Positions 1 through 5,680 of a stretch of DNA of 8,671 nt are shown here, in pieces (positions within the stretch are counted from its first letter, which is position 1; each line of letters begins with the position of its first letter). The position numbers were made by a program, and so were the translations under genes. Source of the DNA: Clostridia bacterium (lineage in GTDB: Bacteria > Bacillota_A > Clostridia > Oscillospirales > CAG-272); NCBI GenBank assembly GCA_017467225.1, contig JAFTSR010000156.1, forward strand, positions 1 to 8,671, written 5' to 3'. The notes under the pieces were generated by a model that was given only the letters and a program-made list of their open reading frames with translations, searched no databases and had not been told where the DNA came from.

Positions 1-1
1 C

Positions 2-958
2 GAAGGCCTCAGCCAATGGGGCACGGTGCCGCTCGCGGAGCAGGGGCTGACGCCCTACGAGATCCTGCAAAATTTTTACGGCGAGGACATCAACATCGAG
101 TTCAACGCGCCGACCGCGCCCGCGCTCGGCTCCTACCCGGGCACGCCGCTGCAGCGGGGCAGCGGCGGCAACCCCGTCCGCACGATCCAGCTTCGCCTGA
201 ACCGCATCTCGAACAACTACCCGCGCATCCCGAAGATCTACCCGGTGGACGGCGATTTCGGCCCCTCGACCGAGGAAGCGGTGCGGGTGTTCCAGGAGGT
301 GTTCGGGCTGACGCCCGACGGCATCGTCGGGAAGCAGACCTGGTACCGCATCGCGTACCTCTACACGGCGATCACGCGGCTGGCGGAGCTGGACAGCGAG
401 GGTATCCCGCTGGACGTGGCGCTGGACACTCTGCCGCAGAACCTCTCGATCGGGATGACGGGTCAAAACATCCGCCTTTTGCAATACCTGCTGGCGGTGA
501 TCGGGTATTACTACGACACGGTGCCGCAAATTTACATCACCGAGACCTTCGACGCGGACACCCTTGCGGCGGTGCGCGCAGTGCAGACACTGCTCGGGCT
601 GACGCCCGACGGCATCGTCGGCCCGGCGACGTGGGAGGGCATCGGGCGGCTGTATCAGGGCATCATCGACACGATGCCCGAGTGGGTGCGGGACGCGCAG
701 TACCCCCTGCTGACGGAGCGGCTGATGGAGGGCATGAGCGGCGAGCAGGTCGCGCTGCTGCAGGCGTGGCTGACCGAGCTTTCGGCGGCGATCCCGCAGA
801 TCCCGGCGGTGCCGGTGACGGCGTATTTCGGGACACAGACAGGCGCGGCGGTCGAGGCGGCACAGCAATATTTCGGACAGACGCCAACAGGCGTCGTCGG
901 ACCGATCCTGTGGAGCACCCTTGCCCGGGAGGTGCAGAAGATCCGCGGCAGCACCTGA
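2..958 (+). CDS. SpoIID/LytB-like protein with three peptidoglycan-binding repeats (5' partial)
   Basis: The frame is open from base 2 with no start in the window; 318 residues are visible and the TGA is at 956-958. The first ~32 residues (GLSQWGTVPLAEQGLTPYEI, then an NFYGEDINI stretch) match the end of SpoIID/LytB domains, which usually finish G-x-SQ(Y/W)G...A..G.....IL..(Y/F)Y. Three PG_binding_1-like repeats follow at about visible residues 49-116, 146-215 and 240-307. Each has the three-helix pattern LQ..L......(F)G..T..AV..FQ..FGLTPDGIVG..TW; the third is divergent (GQTPTGVVGPILW). Family knowledge says such repeats bind the peptide stem of peptidoglycan, so the protein probably acts on or in the wall or spore cortex. 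No transmembrane segment is visible; any signal peptide lies upstream. Repeats 1 and 2 share an identical 28-base stretch (303-330 and 594-621). The gene converges on the SLH gene. A spore cortex-lytic enzyme is less likely because no hydrolase domain follows the repeats. Confidence 0.82.
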   Translation, partial: EGLSQWGTVPLAEQGLTPYEILQNFYGEDINIEFNAPTAPALGSYPGTPLQRGSGGNPVRTIQLRLNRISNNYPRIPKIYPVDGDFGPSTEEAVRVFQEVFGLTPDGIVGKQTWYRIAYLYTAITRLAELDSEGIPLDVALDTLPQNLSIGMTGQNIRLLQYLLAVIGYYYDTVPQIYITETFDADTLAAVRAVQTLLGLTPDGIVGPATWEGIGRLYQGIIDTMPEWVRDAQYPLLTERLMEGMSGEQVALLQAWLTELSAAIPQIPAVPVTAYFGTQTGAAVEAAQQYFGQTPTGVVGPILWSTLAREVQKIRGST

Positions 959-1004
959 GCATGCTTGATCCTGCGATCGGTGGGACCTGCTTTTTTGGCG
1001 AGAA

Positions 1005-1036
1005 AAGGCGCACCCGAAGGTGCGCCTTAAATTTTT
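1005..1036. terminator. Bidirectional intrinsic terminator between convergent genes
   Basis: A perfect 10-bp stem, AAGGCGCACC (1005-1014) and GGTGCGCCTT (1019-1028), encloses the tetraloop CGAA. On the plus strand it is followed by AAATTTTT, so it can end the peptidoglycan-binding gene. On the minus strand it lies 10 bases past the SLH gene stop and is followed by TTTTCTC, so it can end that gene as well. Confidence 0.88.
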
Positions 1037-1038
1037 GC

Positions 1039-4000
1039 TTATGCGTACAGGTTCACGAACGCCATGAAGGCTTCTGCAACGTCCGCGCGGGTCGCTACGT
1101 CGGTTGCTGCCAGATAGCCTACGCCGTTCTCAACGAGGATACCGTTGTTGACAGCCCAGGTCATTGCGTCAGTAGCCCAGAAGCTGACATTTGCCGCGTC
1201 GGGCTGGGTCAGAGCGCTGCCAACAGCCACATTGTAGCCCTTGGACTGCGCGTACTGGTACAACATGACTGCAAGCTGCTCGCGGGTCACGTCGGTGCTG
1301 GGCATAAAATTGCCCTTACCGTCGCCCGAAATAACGCCCTGAGCGGTCGCCCAATCGATTGCGTCGGTGTACCAGAAGTTACGCGCCACGTCAGTAAAGG
1401 TGGACGCTGCCGCCGCGGGATTCTTCTCCAGGTTGTGGAAGATCTGCGCGGTCATCGCGCGGGACAGGGTCATCTCAGGCGCGAACTTCGTGCCGTCGCC
1501 CACGCCGACCATCAGGCCGTTCGCGTAAACGAACGCAACTGCGTCGTAGCAAGCGTCGCCCTCAGCCACGTCCACGAAGGGCAACTTGATGGCCGCGTCC
1601 TCCGCGACGAAGACCGCGGTAACGGTGACCTTGGACTTGGGCATGGTGAAGGTGTACTTGGTGTCGGACTTCTTGGTGAGGTCGATCTCGTCGCCGTCCT
1701 TATCGGTAACGGTCAGAGACTCGAGCACGTAGCCCTTGTCGGGATCGACGGTGATGGTGACCTTGTCGCCCTTGTCGGCATAGTCTACATTCACGTCAAC
1801 GTCGCCGTTCTTCGCGTTCTTGACGGTGATCTTGTAGTCACCGCGGGAGGTGGGATCAGAAGATTTCTTATAAACCGTCCAGGTGCCGTCGCCGTTGTTT
1901 ACTGCATAGTAGCCGCTTGCCAGAGAATCAGACGGGTCAGAGGTATAAGTGCCGCGGCCCAGATCCTTCTCTTCTGCTACAGAATAACCATTATCCGTTA
2001 CCTTGACGATGTAATCCGCTGCCGCATAAGCAGACGGATCAACAGTGAAGCTACCGCCAGAGACAGTCATCGTTGCTCCGTTATCAGTGCCAACGTTACC
2101 CACGATATTACCGTTAGTGATCGTAGCGGTGGACGCGCTGTCCTCGTGTGCCAGGACGCCCTCAACGGTACCGCCATTCACAATGACTTCACCGCCGCTG
2201 GAATCCTGATACTTACCGGCAACCAGTGCACAACTATCATTGTTCTCGTTGTCAACCGTTACCGCACCACCGGTGACCTCGATCGAGCCGCCGCCGGTAG
2301 CGTATGCTGCCGCGAACATGCCGCTGGCAGTTGTTTTAACTTCACCGCCGGAAATGGTTGCAGAACCACCGCCAATAACAGCCAGCGCGGAGCTTCCGTC
2401 AGAGGTAACAGAACCGCCGTTTACAACAACACTCGCGCTTGCGCCCTCTGCGACCAAAGTTACCTTGTTATTTCCGGTCTGGTTGATAGGACCATCCTTG
2501 ACCTCGATTTTGCCGTTGTCTACATAAGCAGCACTGTAATTGCCGTTTGCAACGTTCAGCACAGCACCGTCAATGACGATCTCGCCGCCCGCCGTTGCAT
2601 AAAGAACAGAGGTGTTAGAAGCAACAATAATATTCTCACCGAGGATCAGCGTGCCGCCGTTAACAGTAAATGCGTCGGTCGCATCATTAGCAGAGATAGT
2701 AACAGCGCTGTCGGCAGTGATGGTCGCATCCTTCGTAATCGAGAGTACACTGTCGAGAGTTACATCATCCAACAGCTTGATGGTTGCACCATCCGCTGCA
2801 CTCGAAACGGCCTCAGCCAGAGTGGAATAGTAGTTCGTGCCGTCCGTAGCAACAACATCGCCGCTCAGCAAAACGAACTCAGAGAAGCCGTTGGGATTGG
2901 TGAAAGTAACATACTTCTGTCCGTTAACCTCGGTCACATCACCGGAATAAATATACTGAGTGCCGTCGCCCTTCGTATGGATGATGGACATTTTACCCTT
3001 GCCAGTCTCCACATTAAAGCCAGAGGGCAGCGGAACGGTGATAGTGATGGGCGTCGTTACTTCCAATGTCTCTCCGGTTGCCAGCGTTTCCGTTTCCTGC
3101 GTGGTCCCATTGGTAGCAGTCACATCGTACTTTGCTTCGATATCAAGGGTCACGCTGGTAACCGTACCGCTGGTATCGCCTGCATCATCAGAGTTGCTTA
3201 CCGCAACACCGGTTACCTCGATCTCCAGATAAGGTTCAACCGTAACAGTAACGGTATCGTTCTCCCCTACAGTCAGATCGCTATTTGCAACATCCTCTCC
3301 AGTCACCGTTACACTGGTGTCAGCCGCAAGAACCAGATCGCTCGCGGTTTCCTGGTTGTCCGTTGCCGTTGCAATGCTATTTACAACTTCCGTTGCAGCG
3401 CTTCTCGCAGTGTCATTCGTGATCGTACTGCTTACAGAGCCTGCAGGAGTGCCGGCAGAAACAGTGGTCTCAACGTCAACCGCAGCCTTCTCGCCAACGG
3501 TGTAAACGCCATCAGCATAGGCAACGCTATAGCCGTCTGCAACATAGGCGATCGGATTCTCAGCATAAGTACCGCCGGAGATAAAGTCAGTTACATTCTC
3601 GCTGGATACCGCGCCGTCAAAGCTGCCGCCGGTAACAGACAGAGAAATACTCTCAGAGGACTCATCCTCCAGATCTACCTCATACAGCGCCTTTTCGCCA
3701 ACGAAAGTACCGCCGCTGATAGCGACCGCGATATCCTTGTTCGTTGTGTGCTGAGAAACCGCTACGGCTGCGCCATTCACAGTCGAACCATTGCCGTTGC
3801 CTGCCGGCGCAGAGAACGTGCCGGTCGCAGTGATAACGGGAGTACCGGAAATGTTCAGCGTACCGTCACGCATTTCAACACCGGTCACACCTGTGATCTC
3901 CGCATCACCGGAAATGTTCAGTTCGCCGGTACCCGCGTGATAAATCGCATGAGTGCTTTCGTGTTCGACACTGCCGCCCGTCACATTGATCTCCGTAGTG

Positions 4001-4470
4001 CCCTTACTGCCGCCGCTCGTGGTGATCGTCGCATACTCACCATCGCTTGCCAGACTGCCGGCCGTGTTCAGCGTACCATGATAAACAACAACACAGGCAT
4101 CGTTGCTCGAGCTGACAACTGCGTCATCCTCGATCGTCAGCGCGCCGGATGTCGAACCATCCTTGGCACCTACGCGGAAAACCTCGGCAGCATTCGACAC
4201 TGTACCGTTTTCAACTGTAAGAGAACCGTCCAAAACAGTGATCAGCGTGGGACTGACAGATTCGTCACCGCTCAGCGTGCAGCCGTTCAGGTCCAGAGTG
4301 ACCTCTGCCCCGCCGGTGACCGTGACCGGTTCGCTCAGAGCCGTATTCTCAGTCAGTTCAATGGTGATATCCTCATTGATGACGGTGCCGGGGTCGGCGG
4401 CGAAAGCGGTCGGCGTCATGGCGGCGCACATCGCGACTGCCAGCAGGGCCGACAAAAAACGTTTTTTCAT
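1039..4470 (-). CDS. Secreted beta-helix surface protein with InlB-type repeat and three C-terminal SLH domains
   Basis: A complete 1143-residue protein. The ATG (4470-4468) has AAGGAGG (4487-4481) 10 bases upstream. Residues 1-24 are a signal peptide cut after AFA. Residues ~28-327 and ~545-832 are two beta-helix regions rich in ISGG/VTGG/VNGG rungs; the second opens with the common YYSTLAEAV..A.DGATIKLLDD pattern. Each ends in a related cap (GGTYAENPIAYVADGYSV at 299-316; a similar one at 805-832), with a third cap-like copy at 840-866. Residues ~330-540 form a linker of beta-rich segments ending in the VTFTNPNGFSEFVLLS motif. Residues ~877-955 resemble the divergent InlB B-repeat (GYVLESLTVTD...FTMPKSKVTVTAVF). 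Three SLH domains (963-1023, 1024-1085, 1086-1143) with (S/T)R-x-x-x-A cores should bind secondary wall polymer. The role is inferred to be adhesion or surface coating; no catalytic motif is seen. The leader carries a c-di-GMP-I riboswitch. The gene uses no TTA, CTA or TCA codon. Confidence 0.93.
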   Translation of the reverse strand: MKKRFLSALLAVAMCAAMTPTAFAADPGTVINEDITIELTENTALSEPVTVTGGAEVTLDLNGCTLSGDESVSPTLITVLDGSLTVENGTVSNAAEVFRVGAKDGSTSGALTIEDDAVVSSSNDACVVVYHGTLNTAGSLASDGEYATITTSGGSKGTTEINVTGGSVEHESTHAIYHAGTGELNISGDAEITGVTGVEMRDGTLNISGTPVITATGTFSAPAGNGNGSTVNGAAVAVSQHTTNKDIAVAISGGTFVGEKALYEVDLEDESSESISLSVTGGSFDGAVSSENVTDFISGGTYAENPIAYVADGYSVAYADGVYTVGEKAAVDVETTVSAGTPAGSVSSTITNDTARSAATEVVNSIATATDNQETASDLVLAADTSVTVTGEDVANSDLTVGENDTVTVTVEPYLEIEVTGVAVSNSDDAGDTSGTVTSVTLDIEAKYDVTATNGTTQETETLATGETLEVTTPITITVPLPSGFNVETGKGKMSIIHTKGDGTQYIYSGDVTEVNGQKYVTFTNPNGFSEFVLLSGDVVATDGTNYYSTLAEAVSSAADGATIKLLDDVTLDSVLSITKDATITADSAVTISANDATDAFTVNGGTLILGENIIVASNTSVLYATAGGEIVIDGAVLNVANGNYSAAYVDNGKIEVKDGPINQTGNNKVTLVAEGASASVVVNGGSVTSDGSSALAVIGGGSATISGGEVKTTASGMFAAAYATGGGSIEVTGGAVTVDNENNDSCALVAGKYQDSSGGEVIVNGGTVEGVLAHEDSASTATITNGNIVGNVGTDNGATMTVSGGSFTVDPSAYAAADYIVKVTDNGYSVAEEKDLGRGTYTSDPSDSLASGYYAVNNGDGTWTVYKKSSDPTSRGDYKITVKNAKNGDVDVNVDYADKGDKVTITVDPDKGYVLESLTVTDKDGDEIDLTKKSDTKYTFTMPKSKVTVTAVFVAEDAAIKLPFVDVAEGDACYDAVAFVYANGLMVGVGDGTKFAPEMTLSRAMTAQIFHNLEKNPAAAASTFTDVARNFWYTDAIDWATAQGVISGDGKGNFMPSTDVTREQLAVMLYQYAQSKGYNVAVGSALTQPDAANVSFWATDAMTWAVNNGILVENGVGYLAATDVATRADVAEAFMAFVNLYA

Positions 4471-4549
4471 GTTACCTTTTCCTCCTTGGTATCCACAGAA
4501 GTGGTCAAAATGATTGCCATTATTCCGTTCTGCCTTGGAGAAGGTGAAG

Positions 4550-4647
4550 CGAAATACTGGCGGCCGGGCTGTCGTGGCCTTGCGGCGTTAGACCCCATAG
4601 CTTTGCGCCCCGCCCTTTCGGACGGTTTGCCCTTTTCAGGTATTTCG
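4550..4647 (-). promoter_or_regulatory. c-di-GMP-I (GEMM-I) riboswitch aptamer
   Basis: On the minus strand the leader of the SLH gene carries the GEMM-I core strings in order: AAGGGCAAACC (core complement at 4624-4632), a 6-bp P2 stem CCGUCC/GGGCGG (4625-4620 with 4615-4610) closed by a GAAA tetraloop (4619-4616), then GGCGCAAAGC (CGCAAAGC complement at 4600-4607), GGGUCUA, a small GCC-GCAA-GGC hairpin, and CACGACAGCCCGGCCGCC. The ends form an 8-bp P1, CGAAATAC/GTATTTCG (4647-4640 with 4557-4550). The GNRA loop, the CGCAAAGC segment and the P1 arrangement match the class I cyclic di-GMP aptamer. It lies about 63 bases from the SLH gene SD, with no intrinsic terminator between them, which suggests control of translation rather than termination. 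Whether c-di-GMP turns the gene on or off cannot be read from the sequence. Confidence 0.9.
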
Positions 4648-4680
4648 GCGCCCTCGCGCGGGCGGGGGAGTCCTGATCTT

Positions 4681-4689
4681 ATTGTAGCA
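4681..4689 (-). promoter_or_regulatory. Extended -10 promoter of the riboswitch/SLH transcript
   Basis: Minus-strand TGCTACAAT (4689-4681) is a TGn extended -10 with a 5/6 match to TATAAT. Transcription would begin near 4674, about 27 bases before P1 of the riboswitch. No good -35 hexamer lies at 16-18 bases, which is tolerated by extended -10 promoters. The position is sensible, but the call rests on one element. Confidence 0.5.
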
Positions 4690-4750
4690 TGCAAAGGTCA
4701 CACTTCCGGTCACAGAGAGCGGATCGGGCGCAGAAATGCGGAGGCAGCTT

Positions 4751-4790
4751 GCACAAAAAAGAAGCCTTCCCCAACCGGGGAAGGCTTCTT
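4751..4790 (-). terminator. Strong intrinsic terminator, minus strand (outer terminator of the TA locus)
   Basis: A perfect 14-bp stem, AAGAAGCCTTCCCC (4759-4772) with GGGGAAGGCTTCTT (4777-4790), encloses loop AACC. On the minus strand it is followed by a T-run (complement of the A-run at 4755-4760). It stops minus-strand transcripts arriving from the antitoxin RNA or the SOS gene before they reach the riboswitch promoter. On the plus strand no T-run follows, and the toxin promoter begins 10 bases later. Confidence 0.88.
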
Positions 4791-4799
4791 GCGCGCGAA

Positions 4800-4828
4800 T
4801 TGACAGAAAATGACAGGGGTAGTATAAT
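4800..4828 (+). promoter_or_regulatory. Consensus sigma-A promoter of the type I toxin mRNA
   Basis: TTGACA (4800-4805), a 17-base spacer and TATAAT (4823-4828) match the housekeeping consensus at 12 of 12 positions. The predicted transcript start is near 4835, giving a leader of about 80 bases before the toxin ATG. It is the only perfect promoter noticed in the window, and it serves a 29-codon ORF. Confidence 0.9.
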
Positions 4829-4914
4829 TTGGACAGGCTATACTGAATCAAGGTGACGTTGCGGTCACAGCGGTTGTTTCTTCCTCTGATCCTCACGGAG
4901 AGGAGGTGGTGCAC

Positions 4915-5004
4915 ATGGTTACATACAGCGAGCTTATCGCTTTTTGTATGCTCATTGTTTGCATCATTGATCTGGTTTATAAAATCAGCTCAAATAGAAA
5001 ATGA
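4915..5004 (+). CDS. Small membrane toxin of a type I toxin-antitoxin system (holin-like toxin type)
   Basis: A 29-residue ORF: MVTYSELIAFCMLIVCIIDL, then VYKISSNRK and TGA. One hydrophobic segment (residues 7-22) is followed by a basic tail (K24, R28, K29). This fits the small proteins annotated as putative holin-like toxins in gut Firmicutes, many of which I recall starting MVTYS-L; such peptides insert in the membrane and depolarise it. An AGGAGG Shine-Dalgarno (4901-4906) lies 8 bases before the ATG. An in-frame GTG at 4909 is too close to the SD to be preferred. The leader can fold UUCCUCU (4881-4887) onto AGAGGAG (4899-4905), covering the SD. The mRNA ends at a hairpin overlapping the stop codon, and a convergent antisense RNA starts about 80 bases beyond the stop. 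The promoter, tiny hydrophobic ORF, masked SD and convergent RNA together make a type I toxin the best reading; a free-standing membrane micropeptide is the alternative. Toxicity itself is inferred. Confidence 0.78.
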   Translation: MVTYSELIAFCMLIVCIIDLVYKISSNRK

Positions 5005-5085
5005 CCGCCCTCCTACCAAGATCGCGGTCGTTTTCTTAAACGATAACTAATTGGAAGGAACAACCGATGTAAATCGTGTTCCTTG
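4993..5085 (-). ncRNA. Antisense RNA antitoxin (predicted)
   Basis: A minus-strand transcript of about 90 bases is predicted from the promoter at 5119-5091 to the shared terminator. It starts near 5084, folds a 5' hairpin from AAGGAAC and GTTCCTT (plus-strand span about 5054-5084), then runs into the complement of the toxin mRNA 3' end, including the toxin stop and terminator loop. If the shared terminator leaks, the next minus-strand terminator is at 4759-4790, giving a ~330-base RNA covering the whole toxin gene. It has no convincing ORF. The ends are predictions from promoter and hairpin positions only. Confidence 0.7.
4996..5037. terminator. Shared bidirectional hairpin terminator of toxin mRNA and antisense RNA
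   Basis: AGAAAATGACCGC (4996-5008) pairs with GCGGTCGTTTTCT (5024-5036), a 13-bp stem with one U-G wobble on the plus strand, around a 15-base loop (5009-5023). The left arm contains the toxin stop codon. Both strands present a T-rich 3' arm (GTTTTCTT on plus, ATTTTCTATTT on minus), so the convergent RNAs can both end here and overlap by the whole hairpin. The plus-strand loop contains CCTCCT, complementary to the toxin SD. The minus-strand loop contains UUGG, a fit to the YUNR U-turn motif used in loop-loop kissing. Confidence 0.75.
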
Positions 5086-5090
5086 ATTAC

Positions 5091-5119
5091 AGTATACCGC
5101 CGGGCCGCGCTTCTGTCAA
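5091..5119 (-). promoter_or_regulatory. Near-consensus promoter of the antisense RNA
   Basis: On the minus strand TTGACA (5119-5114), a 17-base spacer and TATACT (5096-5091) give 11 of 12 consensus matches. Its -35 lies inside the loop of the plus-strand terminator 5104-5134. It faces the toxin gene head-on, as expected for a convergent type I antitoxin. Confidence 0.85.
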
Positions 5120-5134
5120 GGGGCGCGGCTTTTT
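5104..5134 (+). terminator. Outer plus-strand terminator downstream of the toxin
   Basis: GCCGCGC (5104-5110) pairs with GCGCGGC (5123-5129) around a 12-base loop, followed by TTTTT and, after GCG, a further TTTT. It would stop toxin transcripts that read through the shared hairpin before they run antisense into the SOS gene, whose stop is at 5143-5145. On the minus strand it lacks a T-run, so it does not terminate the SOS gene. Confidence 0.75.
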
Positions 5135-5142
5135 GCGTTTTG

Positions 5143-5631
5143 TCAAATTTTGACGTACCAGAAGCCGTCCTGGGGACCGTTATCGGGGATGGCGGCGGGG
5201 TCGGCGGAGGAAACGGAGTCGATGTAGTCGCCCTGGCCCTGGGTGTAGGAAGTGACTTTCTTCATCTCGCCCGGCGAATAAATATTGCCGTATCCTTTTG
5301 TTACATAGTAATCCTCAGAATTGTACTGCACATAAGCACCCGCATCTTCGATCGATGTATATTTCACCGTATCAGTTCCACTTTCTTTATAATTCCCACG
5401 ATATACGCCAAATTCCCCCGATTTGAACTGCGTAATCGTGCTGCTCAGATCACCAAAATAGTGTCTAAGCGAGTAACGCTCCCATTGATAGACGACAGAT
5501 GAGAATATATCCTGCTTTACACTCTCAATTTGTGATTTTAAGGTTTCGTCGTCTCTCTGGATGCTTCCGCTCGTAATTTTCCACTTTTTGGACTTATAGA
5601 CTGTATTTTGAGTTCTTACATAAGTTGGCAT
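5143..5631 (-). CDS. Putative SOS-regulated orphan protein, 162 residues, unknown function
   Basis: I do not recognise a family. The start chosen is the ATG at 5631-5629 (MPTYVRTQNTVYKSKKWK), preceded by GAAGGTGAG and a promoter with a LexA box. The longer open frame to 5838 is rejected because it runs through the operator and a repeat element. No signal peptide or membrane segment is seen. Residues ~24-45 are polar and helix-like (DDETLKSQIESVKQDIFSSV). Residues ~66-130 are Tyr/Gly-rich and beta-like. The end (SADPAAIPDNGPQDGFWYVKI) resembles a short C-terminal motif (DP.AYPDNG.QDGYWY) that I associate, from memory, with phage-tail-like and surface proteins of Clostridia. Most of the gene is AT-rich, but the last ~40 codons (5143-5270) are GC-rich like the chromosome, suggesting a mosaic origin. 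With LexA control, a prophage remnant or damage-response factor is possible. No intrinsic terminator follows on its strand before 4759-4790. Confidence 0.72.
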   Translation of the reverse strand: MPTYVRTQNTVYKSKKWKITSGSIQRDDETLKSQIESVKQDIFSSVVYQWERYSLRHYFGDLSSTITQFKSGEFGVYRGNYKESGTDTVKYTSIEDAGAYVQYNSEDYYVTKGYGNIYSPGEMKKVTSYTQGQGDYIDSVSSADPAAIPDNGPQDGFWYVKI

Positions 5632-5658
5632 ATTCTCACCTTCTGCATTATATATTAT

Positions 5659-5672
5659 CGAACATTTGTTCG
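5659..5672. promoter_or_regulatory. LexA (SOS) box
   Basis: CGAACATTTGTTCG matches the Gram-positive LexA operator CGAAC-N4-GTTCG exactly in both half-sites. It sits inside a longer palindrome with 10-bp arms and a 2-base centre (5655-5676). It overlaps the predicted start site of the downstream minus-strand gene, so LexA binding should block transcription until DNA damage. Confidence 0.88.
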
Positions 5673-5680
5673 ATAAATTT

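Noticed and set aside
4467..4694. 75-codon minus-strand ORF upstream of the SLH gene
   Set aside because: The sequence is the riboswitch aptamer and leader, and the ORF overlaps the SLH SD and start in another frame.
16..4803. 1595-codon plus-strand open frame
   Set aside because: It overlaps the wall-protein gene in the wrong frame, then runs codon-aligned antisense to the SLH gene. It is open only because that gene lacks TTA, CTA and TCA. Its translation has no domain, and it crosses a terminator and the riboswitch.
4636..4914. 92-codon minus-strand ORF
   Set aside because: It spans the toxin leader, toxin promoter and the 14-bp-stem terminator, with no SD and no recognisable protein.
4853..5050. 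65-codon plus-strand ORF from a GTG
   Set aside because: It has no SD and is in a different frame from the 29-codon toxin ORF, which has AGGAGG at the right spacing. It runs through the shared terminator.
5083..5502. 139-codon plus-strand ORF opposite the SOS gene
   Set aside because: It crosses the plus-strand terminator at 5104-5134 and is antisense to a better-supported gene.
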